NCBI GenBank assembly: GCA_016190375.1
Contig: JACPQR010000078.1
Span: forward strand, 1-42,293
DNA: 42,293 bases
Source of the DNA: Deltaproteobacteria bacterium
GTDB taxonomy: Bacteria > Myxococcota_A > Polyangia > JACPQR01
Reading direction: 5' to 3'
A program made the position numbers and the translations under genes. The notes beneath the pieces were generated by a model. That model was given only the letters and a program-made list of their open reading frames with translations. It ran no database searches and had not been told where the DNA came from. This document shows, piece after piece, positions 33,843 to 42,278 of the stretch; the first letter of the stretch is position 1, and every line of letters starts with the position of its first letter.

Positions 33843-34967
33843 ATGAACGTGATCGTCCTCGGCGGCGCAGGTGACATGGGGTCGAGAGCGGTGGAAGACC
33901 TCGCCGCGACCGAAGGAGTCGAGCGCGTCACGATCGCCGACCGCAACGTCGCGGCGGCGGAGCGCCTCGCCGCCTCGCTGGCGGCCGCGCCCGCGAAGGT
34001 CGTGGTGAAGGCGGTCGATGCCACGGACCACTCGGGCCTTGTCGAGGCGATGCGCGGGCACGACGTCGCGGCGTCGGCGCTCGGCCCGTTCTTCCGCTTC
34101 GAGCGCCCGCTCGTGCGCGCCGCGATCGCCGCGGGCGTGGACTACGCGAGCATCTGCGACGACTGGATCGCGGCGAAGACGGTGCTCGACGAGCTCGCCC
34201 GCGAGGCGCGCGCCGCCGGGCGCACGGTGCTCACGGGTCTGGGCGCGTCGCCGGGGCTGACGAACGTGGGGATCCGCTACTTCGCCGACCGGATGGAGAA
34301 GCTGCGGCGCGTCGAGATCTCCGTGCACCAGCCGCTCGACGCCGGCGGAGGAGAGGCCGTCCTCAGGCACATGCTGTTCATCATCAGCGGGTCGATCGAG
34401 TGCTGGCGCTCCGGTCGGGCGCTCCGCATACCCGCGTGCAGCGAGAGCCGTGAGGTCGAGTTTCCGCACTTCGGGCGACAGAGGGTCTGGAACATGGGGC
34501 ACGCCGAGCCCGTCACGGTCCCGCGCTTCCTGCCCGGGGTCGAGGACTGCACGTTCTTCATGGGATTCGGCCGCCCATCGCCGCTCCTCGTTCAGCCCGC
34601 GCGGTGGGGCCTGTTCCGCAGCGAGCGAGTCGTGGACTGGGCGGTGCGGCTCGGCGCCGCCGCGGAGTCGCGGTTCGGTCACGCCGACCCTTCCCCCGCC
34701 GCGGTGCGGCTCGACCTCTGGGGCGTCGAGGGCGGCGCCCAGGTCCATCGCATGGCTTGCGGCGTCGGTCAGATGCGCGAGGTCACCGCCTTGTCGCTCT
34801 CGGTCGGCGCCGCGATGGTCGGGCGCAAGGAGATCCTCGAGCCCGAAGGCGGCGTCTGGGCGCCCGAGGCCTTGCTCGACCCACGCACGTTCCTCGAGCG
34901 CATGCGCGCCAAGGGAGTTCAGGCCTACGAGGACCTCGCCATGCAGCGACCCGTCGAGCCGAGCTAG
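33843..34967 (+). CDS. saccharopine dehydrogenase-like oxidoreductase
   Basis: 374 residues from the ATG at 33843, with GGGGG upstream; an in-frame ATG at 33834 is possible. A Rossmann site opens it (VIVLGGAGDMGSRAVEDLAA), followed by VVKAVDATDHSGLVEAMRGH, GVDYASICDDWIAAK and LTGLGASPGLTNVGIRYFAD, all typical of the saccharopine dehydrogenase family. It is only distantly like the lysine 6-dehydrogenase at 18492 and lacks its LEAFLTSGG motif. Substrate unknown. The convergent Uma2 gene ends 10 bases away. Confidence 0.82.
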   Translation: MNVIVLGGAGDMGSRAVEDLAATEGVERVTIADRNVAAAERLAASLAAAPAKVVVKAVDATDHSGLVEAMRGHDVAASALGPFFRFERPLVRAAIAAGVDYASICDDWIAAKTVLDELAREARAAGRTVLTGLGASPGLTNVGIRYFADRMEKLRRVEISVHQPLDAGGGEAVLRHMLFIISGSIECWRSGRALRIPACSESREVEFPHFGRQRVWNMGHAEPVTVPRFLPGVEDCTFFMGFGRPSPLLVQPARWGLFRSERVVDWAVRLGAAAESRFGHADPSPAAVRLDLWGVEGGAQVHRMACGVGQMREVTALSLSVGAAMVGRKEILEPEGGVWAPEALLDPRTFLERMRAKGVQAYEDLAMQRPVEPS

Positions 34968-34977
34968 TCGGTCAGCG

Positions 34978-35547
34978 CTAGCCTGGCAAGGCCCAGAGCT
35001 CGGCGAGCGGGACCTCGAGGCCGTCGAAGCTCGGCGGAGCGAACAGAGCGTTCCCCTCGAGGGCTTGGGCGATCACGTAGTGACCCTCGCCCAGGACGAG
35101 CCGCTCGAGGGTGCAGGACGAGGGGTCCACGATCCAGTACTCGGGCACGCCGAGCTCGGCGTACCAACCGAGCTTGGTCACGCGATCGAAGCGGCGGCTC
35201 GACTCCGACAGGACCTCGATGACGAGATCCGGGTGCCCCTGCGTGAGCCCTGCCGAGCCCACCGACCTGGCGCTCTCGGATGAGAAGTACTGGATGTCGG
35301 GCATCACTCCCCTGGAGTCCGAGACGCGGAGCTTGTAGCCCGAAGCGAGCACGCGGCCGCCATCGCTGGCCCTCGCCCAGCCAGTGAGGAAGAAGCCCAG
35401 TCTCATGACGATGTGCTCGTGAAGCTCGCTCGGCACCTCCACCTCCAGAAGCTCTCCGTCGATCAGCTCGCGGAGGTCGTCCTCATCCAGCGCGATGAAG
35501 TCGTTCCACGAGTACCGCAGCGGCTGTGAGAGGGGCGCTTCGCTCAT
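34978..35547 (-). CDS. Uma2-family nuclease-fold protein
   Basis: 189 residues from the ATG at 35547. Uma2 landmarks of the PD-(D/E)xK fold are all present: LIDGELLEVEVPSELHEHIV, VMPDIQYFS, HPDLVIEVLSESSRRFDRV, KLGWYAELGVPEYWIVDP. These proteins are predicted nucleases whose biological role is poorly known. It is a single gene with no toxin or transposase partner visible. Confidence 0.88.
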   Translation of the reverse strand: MSEAPLSQPLRYSWNDFIALDEDDLRELIDGELLEVEVPSELHEHIVMRLGFFLTGWARASDGGRVLASGYKLRVSDSRGVMPDIQYFSSESARSVGSAGLTQGHPDLVIEVLSESSRRFDRVTKLGWYAELGVPEYWIVDPSSCTLERLVLGEGHYVIAQALEGNALFAPPSFDGLEVPLAELWALPG

Positions 35548-35602
35548 TCGTTCTCGGGCAAGTATGACGGACCGATGGAGCCCGGACAACTGCCACGCTC
35601 GG

Positions 35603-36064
35603 TCAATGCCACACCCCGAGCGCGAGGGCGCCGAGGGCGAAGGGAACCCCGAGCCCGGTGAGCCAGATCGCCGCGCTCCAGCGCCGCACTGCCACGATCT
35701 GCCGCGGCGTCGGCTCCGGCGCCGCGCGGGCCGCTCTCGCACGAGCGAGGACGAACGCGACGCACGCGAGGTTGGCCGTCGCGGCGATGAGCCCCGAGGC
35801 GACCTTCCACTCGAGCCAGCCTGGCCACGGCAGCTCGCCGCCGACCAACCCCGCGGCCCGGAGCAGCGCCGCACCGCTGACCACCGTGACGATGACGGCT
35901 GGGCCCTCGATCCACACATCGATCTTCCGGTGCAGCTCGATCAGCGAGCGCTGGAGGTCGGCGGAGCGCGTCCACCGGAGGACGATCTCGAGCCCCACGT
36001 CGAAGCCGGCGCTGAGGAACCAGATCGCGATCGCGCCGAGGTGGACGCCCTCGAGCGCGCTCAC
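35603..36064 (-). CDS. four-helix membrane protein coupled to GMC oxidoreductase
   Basis: 153 residues from a GTG at 36064. The GTGA overlaps the TGA stop of the GMC gene by 4 bases. There are four membrane segments (about 6-26, 53-70, 86-105 and 130-150), with a conserved His near the first (ALEGVHLGAIAIWF) and another in LIELHRKIDVWIEGPAV. The two His residues may bind haem b or another cofactor and carry electrons from the oxidoreductase, but this is inference. The third gene of a gntR-GMC-membrane operon. Confidence 0.78.
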   Translation of the reverse strand: MSALEGVHLGAIAIWFLSAGFDVGLEIVLRWTRSADLQRSLIELHRKIDVWIEGPAVIVTVVSGAALLRAAGLVGGELPWPGWLEWKVASGLIAATANLACVAFVLARARAARAAPEPTPRQIVAVRRWSAAIWLTGLGVPFALGALALGVWH

Positions 36065-37992
36065 GCCGACCGCTCGAGCTTGCGCCCGATTCGCTCCGCC
36101 GCGCGGGTGGCGAGCGTCATGATCGTGACCTGAGGATTGACCGCGAGCGACGAGGGCACTGCCGAGCCGTCCGTGATGAACAGGCCGGGGACATCGTGGC
36201 ACTCGTTGTCCTGATCGACGACGCTTCGCCTGGGGTCCGTGCCCATCCGGCAGCTTCCCAGCGGGTGAAAACCGGTCAGGATGAAGTCGCGCGCCTTCAG
36301 TCGCGCGTTCTTGAAGCGACCCAGCTCGGCCCGCGTGCGGATCTCCTCGAAGCCCTTCACGTGCGGGTACAGCTCCTTCGCCCCGGCGGCGAAGTAGATG
36401 TCCCCGAGGATTCCGACGGCCCGCTGGAGCATCCCGAGCTCGCGCCGCCCGAGCCAGTACGACACGAAGGGACGGCGGTTGGCGAGGAAGACGCGACCGT
36501 TCGGACCGTCCTCGATCATCGCGCCGAACATCGCGATCCGATCGAACGCCTCCATGAGGTCCATGAAGGTCTTTCCGACCTGCGGGAAGGTAGCCGCGCC
36601 GGCGTCCAGCGGGGCGCTCGAGCCCAGAAGGAGTATCCCCTCGCGGTGGAACTGGTCGACACCGTATCCCTGAGGGATCGCCGTGAAGCCGCGGATCTCC
36701 TCCCCGAAGAGCGCCGCGACCATCGTGGCCGGGTGGATCGAGAGGTTCCTGCCGACCTGGCCGCTGGAGTTCGCCAGGTTCTGCCGCAGGAGGAACGCCG
36801 GCGTCGGCACCGCTCCCCCGGCGAGGACGACGGCCCGGGCCCTGACCGTGAGGTGCTTCCCCGTGGAGAGGGAGCGCGCGCGGATTCCCACGGCCGACCC
36901 GTGGTCGAGCAGCACACGCTCGGCCCGGACGCCCTTGTAGAGCTGCGCTCCCGCGCCCAGCGCGAGGGGCAGATACGAGACGTTCATCGACCGCTTCGCG
37001 CCGGTCGGACAGCCGAAGTCGCAGACGCCCGCGCCGTCGCAATCGGGCGCGTTGCGCGGGACCGGGAAGTGGGAGTATCCAAGCGCGTCCGAGCCCCGCG
37101 CGATCACTCGCGCCACGCCGCCCAGGTACTTGGCGTTGGAAGGCGTGACCTGGAGCACGGACTCCACCCGCTCGAAGTAGGGCGCCAGGCGGTCGGGGCG
37201 CATGTCGCCAAGCCCGAAATCGCGTGCCCAGCGGGCGAGGATCCAGTCCGGTGTGCGGAAGCAGGTCCCGGTGTTGATGGTCGTCGATCCGCCCACCGTG
37301 ATCCCCATCGGCAGCATGACGGGCGTGTTGCCGATCGTCATCGCCGTCGAGTCCAGCCGATAGAACTTCTTGATCGACGGCAGGGCGCGGCCGTCGAAGT
37401 CCTGCCGTCCGAAGAGCTCGCCCTCCTCGAGCACGACGACCGCGTGCCCCTTGGCGGCGAGCTCGCGCGCGGTGACCGCGCCGCCGGCTCCGCTGCCCAC
37501 GACCACCGCGTCCGCCTCGATCTCCTCGTCCGACCCGAGCTCGCTGCCCGAGAGGATGTTGGCCATCCAGCGAGGCTGCGGCTCGTCGGCGACGGCGCGC
37601 TTGCCCCAGACGCAGCCCATCGCGCCGTAGACCCTGGGATCGTCGAAGTGCGAGACCTTCAGGGGCATCGACAGGGCGACGACCGCGGAGTAGGCCGCCG
37701 TCCCTCCGTGCCGCCAGCGCTCGAGGATCGCGACCCGCTCGTCCGCGGTCAGCGACGCGAAAGAGCGACGGTGATGGAGCAGGGCGTCGGCGTCCAGGGC
37801 GTAGAGGAGCGCGCGGTATCCGGCGCCCGCGTGGCTCCATGCGTTCTCGAGGATCGCCGTCAGGTTGTCGAGGTCGTCCTCGGAAGCGCCCGGAAACACC
37901 TTGCCCTCTGGAAGCACGGCCTCGGCGAGCGCGAGGGCGGTCTTGCGGGTTCGACCGCTGAAGGTGCTCTTGCCGTTCTTGGGCTGGCTCAT
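36061..37992 (-). CDS. GMC-family oxidoreductase, long-chain alcohol oxidase-like
   Basis: 643 residues. An N-terminal helical domain (about 1-150) precedes the FAD-binding Rossmann motif DAVVVGSGAGGAVTARELAA (about 160-180). It continues with GITVGGSTTINTGTCFRTPD, CDGAGVCDFGCPTGAKRSMN, VVLAGGAVPTPAFLL and a GMC C-terminal active-site HPLGSCRMGTDPR, with FITDGSAVPSSLAVNPQVTI. The N-terminal extension and the Cys-rich CDFGCPTGAK loop fit the fatty-alcohol oxidase/sterol-type branch. The next gene's membrane protein may accept the electrons. The start overlaps the gntR stop by 4 bases. Confidence 0.88.
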   Translation of the reverse strand: MSQPKNGKSTFSGRTRKTALALAEAVLPEGKVFPGASEDDLDNLTAILENAWSHAGAGYRALLYALDADALLHHRRSFASLTADERVAILERWRHGGTAAYSAVVALSMPLKVSHFDDPRVYGAMGCVWGKRAVADEPQPRWMANILSGSELGSDEEIEADAVVVGSGAGGAVTARELAAKGHAVVVLEEGELFGRQDFDGRALPSIKKFYRLDSTAMTIGNTPVMLPMGITVGGSTTINTGTCFRTPDWILARWARDFGLGDMRPDRLAPYFERVESVLQVTPSNAKYLGGVARVIARGSDALGYSHFPVPRNAPDCDGAGVCDFGCPTGAKRSMNVSYLPLALGAGAQLYKGVRAERVLLDHGSAVGIRARSLSTGKHLTVRARAVVLAGGAVPTPAFLLRQNLANSSGQVGRNLSIHPATMVAALFGEEIRGFTAIPQGYGVDQFHREGILLLGSSAPLDAGAATFPQVGKTFMDLMEAFDRIAMFGAMIEDGPNGRVFLANRRPFVSYWLGRRELGMLQRAVGILGDIYFAAGAKELYPHVKGFEEIRTRAELGRFKNARLKARDFILTGFHPLGSCRMGTDPRRSVVDQDNECHDVPGLFITDGSAVPSSLAVNPQVTIMTLATRAAERIGRKLERSA

Positions 37993-38717
37993 GGTGATTG
38001 CTCCTCCAGCGCGGCGATCATCCGCTTGCCGCTCTCGGTCAGGTAACGCTCCATCGCAGACTCCGCGCCGGCAGAGCTCCCGTCGCGGATCTCGTCGAAG
38101 ATCTCCTCGAGGGACCCGGTCACCCAGTCGCCGTCCTCGAAGGCTCCACCGAACGCATCGAGCGTTCGCGCGTAGACCGCGCTGATCGAGTTCGACAGGA
38201 AGACGAAGGTCCGAACGTGCGTGGTCTCGGTGACGCGGCGCATGAACAGGTTCTCGGCCACCTGAAGCCCGTGCGGATCGCGGCTCGTCCTCCGGGCGCC
38301 GCCGAGCGCCTCCCGGAGCGACTCGACGTCCGCCTCGGTCCGGCGGCTCGCCGCTACCCGACCGAAGAGCCCGCCGATCAGAGCCCGCGCCTCGAGGAGA
38401 TCGACGAAGAGCCGGAGGTCCCAGCCGCCCTCGCGCTGCGCCATGTACTGCAGCGCGTCCGCGCCCGCCCGCGCGGCGACGTCCTCGACGATCGATCCAA
38501 TCCCGTGCCGGATCGCGATCAGCCCGAAGCTCCTCAGCTCGATCAGAGCGTGCTTGAGCGAGGTGCGCGTCACCCCATATCGCGCCGCGAGCTCCCGCTC
38601 GGGCGGCAACGAGGTCCCCGCGGGATAGCGTCCGCTCAGGATGTCCTCCTGCAGCTTCTTGCGAAGCGTCTCGATGAGACTCGTCCTGGCGATCGGCTCG
38701 GGCGCGTCCTGGCTCAT
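37989..38717 (-). CDS. GntR/FadR-family (FCD domain) regulator
   Basis: 242 residues. The winged HTH at about 12-75 contains LRKKLQEDILSGRYPAGTSL and PPERELAARYGVTRTSLKHA. A C-terminal FCD-like helical domain with acidic and His residues follows (LFVDLLEARALIGGLFGRV, ENLFMRRVTETTHVRTFVF). Such regulators respond to small organic acids or fatty acyl ligands. It is the first gene of an overlapped operon (gntR, GMC oxidoreductase, membrane protein) that it very likely controls. An inverted repeat and three TGAGCCA copies lie across its start. Confidence 0.9.
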   Translation of the reverse strand: MSQDAPEPIARTSLIETLRKKLQEDILSGRYPAGTSLPPERELAARYGVTRTSLKHALIELRSFGLIAIRHGIGSIVEDVAARAGADALQYMAQREGGWDLRLFVDLLEARALIGGLFGRVAASRRTEADVESLREALGGARRTSRDPHGLQVAENLFMRRVTETTHVRTFVFLSNSISAVYARTLDAFGGAFEDGDWVTGSLEEIFDEIRDGSSAGAESAMERYLTESGKRMIAALEEQSP

Positions 38718-38749
38718 TGGCTCACTGGCTCAGTGGATGAGCCACTATA
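38711..38749 (-). promoter_or_regulatory. gntR promoter and candidate operator
   Basis: On the minus strand TATAGT (38749-38744) resembles a -10 box. It directly overlaps the inverted repeat TGGCTCA (38726-38732), five bases, TGAGCCA (38738-38744). TGAGCCA then repeats with an 8-base period and runs into the start codon at 38717. The symmetry and position fit autoregulation by the GntR protein. A -35 box is not clear. Confidence 0.5.
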
Positions 38750-38761
38750 GCAGAAGTCAGT

Positions 38762-38786
38762 GGGACGAGGTTAACAAGTTCACGAA
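38762..38786. repeat. second site of the dispersed GTTAAC element
   Basis: 25 bases identical to 28101-28125, including GGTTAACAAGTTCACGAA. Only one arm is present here. It stands just upstream of the gntR promoter in the same orientation relative to the gene as the arm before uspA. Confidence 0.8.
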
Positions 38787-38808
38787 CCGCAGCACCGAGC
38801 CGAGATCG

Positions 38809-39471
38809 CTAGGAGTTTTTCGCTCGGACCCGAGCCAGCGCCTCCTCGGCAGCCGATATCGCCCCAGGCTCGACGGCCGCCCGCTCGAGGGCCGCGACGA
38901 GGTCATCGATCCGGGTCGGGTCACGCCAGAGGCGGCGAACGTCGGCGAGCATCTCGGCGATCGGGATGCCTGCGGCTCTTCTGGCCAGGGCGACGGCGAC
39001 CCGGCCGTCCGGGACTCGACGTACGTGGCGGCGGGCGTGCAGGTACGAGAGCGGAAGAACCGCCAGCGCGACGAGGTCCCAGGGGTCGCGAACCGAAACG
39101 GAAGGGATGCCAAGCCTCGCCAGCACGGACTCGTAGAGGTGGACCGCGGTGGTCGACAGCTCGAGCGACGCGAACAAGAGACCCGTGAACGCCAGGGCCG
39201 CGATCGCCTTCGACAGGCGTAGAGTAGGGTCGACCCGGGCCCTCAGCGGCCAGGCCGCCGTGTCGGCGATGGCCGTGCAGAGCAAGGGAAAGAAGAAGAG
39301 ACCCGCGAAGTCGGAGAGCTTCCCGGTGACCCACGAAGGCACGAGCCCGGAGGTCTTGAGAACGTGATCGTTCACGGCCAAGATCGCGGCTGCGGCGATC
39401 GGTAACGGGTGTACGAACTCGCCGAGAGGCAGGGCCGGGCGGGAGATCGATTCGTCGCTCCAGAGACCCAT
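38809..39471 (-). CDS. membrane protein of unknown function
   Basis: 220 residues from the ATG at 39471. About four membrane segments follow the motif HPLPIAAAAILAVNDHVLKT. The piece SWVTGKLSDFAGLFFFPLL is a memorable signature of an uncharacterised family in Myxococcota. The soluble C-terminal third is helical. It is divergent from the INSIG-like gene, whose GTG start lies only 22 bases away. Confidence 0.72.
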   Translation of the reverse strand: MGLWSDESISRPALPLGEFVHPLPIAAAAILAVNDHVLKTSGLVPSWVTGKLSDFAGLFFFPLLCTAIADTAAWPLRARVDPTLRLSKAIAALAFTGLLFASLELSTTAVHLYESVLARLGIPSVSVRDPWDLVALAVLPLSYLHARRHVRRVPDGRVAVALARRAAGIPIAEMLADVRRLWRDPTRIDDLVAALERAAVEPGAISAAEEALARVRAKNS

Positions 39472-39492
39472 TCGCGTTAGAAGGAGGATAGC

Positions 39493-40080
39493 GTGATCCT
39501 CCCCTTCCTTCCGACGCCTCGCGCGCGACCGGGCCGCGTGGCGCTGCTCGCGCTCGAGGGCGCCATCATCTGCACGCTCGCCGACCAGCTCCACGTCCGG
39601 TTCGGCGTCCTGTCCTACCCGTCGCCGGCCTTCGCGGGCGAGGCCTGGTGGGTTCCACCCGAGTTCGCGATCGCCGTCGTGGCCATGACGCTATCGTATC
39701 GACTCCTCGACCGCGCCGGCGGGACCACCGGTGTGGCCATCGTGACCGGGCTAGCGTGGTTCTACGGCATCTACCTGGCTTCGTGTCTACTCGGAGCGTG
39801 GCCGGTCGCGTTGACGGCCGCGTTCGTGGTGACGTTCGCCGGGCGCCTGGCATTCGAGGCGAGGGGACGATCTATCGGCAAGGTCCTCCTGCCGGGACTG
39901 CCTCACGCGCTGGCTGTCGCCGCCGCGGGACCTGCCGTCGAGGCGACCCTCGTCTCGCTGGGCCTGTTCGCCTACGCCGCGCCGGACCTGCTCGGCGTAC
40001 CCATGTGGCTGCCGGCGCTGTACCTTCACGGCGCCTGGGCGGGTCGCGCGATCGCCCGGATGTTCTTCAGTTCGGGCTGA
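39493..40080 (+). CDS. INSIG-like membrane protein
   Basis: 195 residues from a GTG at 39493 with a perfect AAGGAGG site. About six membrane segments. The order of motifs matches insulin-induced gene (INSIG) proteins: FAGEAWWVPPEFAIAVVAM (48-66; INSIG has SAWWVPP), then a conserved C-terminal half with FAYAAPDLLGVPMWLPALY (159-177; INSIG has YTSPDFLYVRSWLPCIF) and GAWAGRAIAR (180-189). Animal INSIG proteins bind sterols and control SREBP and HMG-CoA reductase; a mycobacterial homologue binds diacylglycerol. Here it is probably a small lipid-binding membrane protein. The comparison is from memory. Confidence 0.72.
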   Translation: MILPFLPTPRARPGRVALLALEGAIICTLADQLHVRFGVLSYPSPAFAGEAWWVPPEFAIAVVAMTLSYRLLDRAGGTTGVAIVTGLAWFYGIYLASCLLGAWPVALTAAFVVTFAGRLAFEARGRSIGKVLLPGLPHALAVAAAGPAVEATLVSLGLFAYAAPDLLGVPMWLPALYLHGAWAGRAIARMFFSSG

Positions 40081-40453
40081 GCTCCCGCTCGCCCACCATC
40101 AGCCAGTCGCCATCGTGCCGCTCCCATCGCTGCACGAAGCTGCCGCGGTGGAGCTCGCTGTCCGAGAGGAGGTACCAGGCTCGATCGACGCGAACGAGCG
40201 CACCACCGTTGCGCTGCGGCGCGATGCCGACGACCTCGTAATCAGCGCTCTGCAGCTCGCCTCCGTGGGTGGTCTCGTTCAGGTTTCCGAGGAACGCCCG
40301 CCGCGCGGCCGGGGCCATGAGCAGGCTCGCGCTCTCGTAGTTGCCCCATCGGACGTCGTCGTTGAAGTGGCTGATGGCCTCCGCCAGCTGGTCGGAGTCG
40401 GACAGCCCGCCGGCACAGGCAGCGAGAAGGGTCGAGAGGATCAAGGTGCGCAC
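40067..40453 (-). CDS. small lipoprotein
   Basis: 128 residues from a GTG at 40453, with GAGAAGG upstream. The lipobox LLAAC puts Cys13 after a very short signal peptide. The mature part looks like a small alpha/beta domain (SHFNDDVRWGNYESASLLM, VVGIAPQRNGGALVRVDRAW, SFVQRWERHDGDWLMVGE), somewhat SnoaL/NTF2-like. Its 3' end overlaps the convergent INSIG-like gene by 14 bases. Confidence 0.72.
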   Translation of the reverse strand: MRTLILSTLLAACAGGLSDSDQLAEAISHFNDDVRWGNYESASLLMAPAARRAFLGNLNETTHGGELQSADYEVVGIAPQRNGGALVRVDRAWYLLSDSELHRGSFVQRWERHDGDWLMVGERELSPN

Positions 40454-40498
40454 CCTTCTCGACTGCCAGAGCAGCGCCCCCCACGTCCAGAAAACGGC

Positions 40499-42013
40499 TC
40501 ACCTTCGGCGCGCGATGCGGGAGAGCACCCGCAGGTCCTCGCGCCCCAGCTCGCCCAGCACGACGAGGGTGACGACGTACAAGAGGAGCACGCCGACAGC
40601 CGCAGCCAGCGTGGCGAGCTTGCCCATGTCGGGAGCGAGCCTTCCGACGCCCAGCGCGACGCCTGCGGCAACTGCGACCCTCGCGAGCGTCACGGGGCGA
40701 ACCAGCGCTCGGAAGACCCGCCACACGAGGGCCGCCGCAACGACACAGCCCAGGACCATCCCGATGGTCGTGGCCGTCGCGGTAGCGCTCAGGCCCGCGA
40801 CTCCGAGCTTGCCGGGCACCAGGAGGAGGTTACTGCCCACGACGCCAGCGAGCGTCACGGCGACCGCTGCCATGGCGGACCACGTCTTGCCAGCCCCGTT
40901 GAGGATCGTGCTCGAGACCACGAAGACGGAGAACGCGACGAAACCGCCCGAAAGAACGGTGAGCGCCGGTGCCGCGACCCGGTACGCCGGCGGGAAGACC
41001 AGACCGATCACCTCGGCCGGACGGCTCGCGAACACCGCCGCCCCGCCGACGACCAGGATCAGGGAGAAGCGCAGGGCATTGGCCACGTATTTCCGGGTGG
41101 CCTCGATGTCCTTGTCGAAGGTCGCTCGGGACACGAGCGGAAACAGCACGAACGCCACCGAGAGGATCGCCTGGTACGGAATCAGGGCGAACGCCTGGGC
41201 CGCCTTGTAGTAGCCGGCCTGCGCGTTGGCCATCTGCTCCGCGGCGTCGGCCCCGTGCCCCGCGGCCTCGGCGGCGATCGACGTGTACCTCGACAGGAGG
41301 ACGAGGTCGATCGTCATCGCTCCGTTGAGCAGCAGGTGATAGGCGAACAGCGGGGCGGCGAACGCCGCGTACTTCGCGAGCGAGACGCCCTCGCCGCGCC
41401 GCCCGATCCCCACGACCAGGAGGCCCGCCGCGAGGATCAGCGTCGCGGCGCCGGCGAATCCGCCGATCGCGCCCATGACGCCGAGACCGACCGCGGCGAG
41501 ACCGAGCGTCAGACCGGTACGAAGCGTGGAGAACGAGATGTCGAACAGCGCCTGAGAGGCGAAGCGCTTCCGTCCGTTGAGCGACCCGATGAGCGTCGCA
41601 TAGATGGCGTACGCCACCACGACGACGGTGCACAGCCGAAGGGTGGGCGCGAGCGACGCTTTCCTGAGGAACTCGGTCGCTACCCACCCGCTGAGCCCGA
41701 AGAACCCCGCGCCCACGATCGCGGCGAGGGCTGCTTGATAGATGATCGCGCTCCGGAGCACGGACGGCGCCCGTTCGTCGCGTTCCGCGCTGAACCTGGA
41801 GACCGACTGGATCGTGCCGGTCACGAGGACGTTGTTGAGGATCGAGGCGGCGGCGACGACGGTCGAGTACGCCCCGAAGAGCACCGCGCTCCCGAGCAGC
41901 CGCGGCAGAGCGAACTGGACGACGTACCCGGCCACCATGAAGTAGAGCTTCGCCCCCGTGATGAGGACGACGCCGCGGCCGGCGGCCCTGGCTTCGCTCC
42001 CGCCTTCGGACAT
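40499..42013 (-). CDS. polysaccharide flippase-like transporter (MOP superfamily)
   Basis: 504 residues with about 13-14 membrane helices. The N-terminal pattern GVVLITGAKLYFMVAGYVVQ, FGAYSTVVAAASILNNVLVT and an internal RFSAERDERA loop match the PST/Wzx group of lipid-linked polysaccharide flippases. A cytosolic C-terminal tail ends in basic RIARRR. No glycosyltransferases are adjacent in the window. Confidence 0.85.
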   Translation of the reverse strand: MSEGGSEARAAGRGVVLITGAKLYFMVAGYVVQFALPRLLGSAVLFGAYSTVVAAASILNNVLVTGTIQSVSRFSAERDERAPSVLRSAIIYQAALAAIVGAGFFGLSGWVATEFLRKASLAPTLRLCTVVVVAYAIYATLIGSLNGRKRFASQALFDISFSTLRTGLTLGLAAVGLGVMGAIGGFAGAATLILAAGLLVVGIGRRGEGVSLAKYAAFAAPLFAYHLLLNGAMTIDLVLLSRYTSIAAEAAGHGADAAEQMANAQAGYYKAAQAFALIPYQAILSVAFVLFPLVSRATFDKDIEATRKYVANALRFSLILVVGGAAVFASRPAEVIGLVFPPAYRVAAPALTVLSGGFVAFSVFVVSSTILNGAGKTWSAMAAVAVTLAGVVGSNLLLVPGKLGVAGLSATATATTIGMVLGCVVAAALVWRVFRALVRPVTLARVAVAAGVALGVGRLAPDMGKLATLAAAVGVLLLYVVTLVVLGELGREDLRVLSRIARRR

Positions 42014-42060
42014 GGGGGCGGACTAAACAAGGTCCCACCGACCCTTGCAACTGGAATGGG

Positions 42061-42278
42061 TGGTCACTCTACCCGGCTTGGGCACGTGTTCGAGGAAGCG
42101 GCGCCGGGCAGGCGCCGAACCTTGCACGTCCCCAAGCCGAGGATGGCCGTGCAGGTGGTGGTCACTCTACCCGGCTTGGGCACGTGTTCGAGGAAGCGGC
42201 GCCGGGCAGGCGCCGAACCTTGCACGTCCCCAAGCCGAGGATGGCCGTGCAGGTGGTGGTCACTCTACCCGGCTTGGG
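42061..42278. repeat. 98-bp tandem repeat with nested hairpin
   Basis: Two identical 98-base copies (42061-42158 and 42159-42256) and the first 22 bases of a third (42257-42278). Each unit holds an outer inverted repeat CGGCTTGGGCACGTG with CACGTCCCCAAGCCG (14 of 15 paired; 42074-42088 with 42125-42139) and an inner CGGCGCC with GGCGCCG (42099-42105 with 42111-42117). This is upstream of the flippase gene and continues to the window edge, so its full extent is not visible. Confidence 0.8.

Noticed and set aside
33843..34967. Second lysine 6-dehydrogenase
   Set aside because: It shares the Rossmann start but lacks the LEAFLTSGG and YKTIRYPGH segments of the gene at 18492, and has no lysine-pathway neighbours.
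34978..35547. Uma2 protein as part of a defence system
   Set aside because: It stands alone; no toxin, antitoxin, helicase or transposase accompanies it.
42061..42278. CRISPR array
   Set aside because: Repeats are directly adjacent and identical over 98 bases; there are no variable spacers.
42061..42278. Integron attC sites
   Set aside because: No GTTRRRY/RYYYAAC core pair at the ends and no integrase or cassette in the window.
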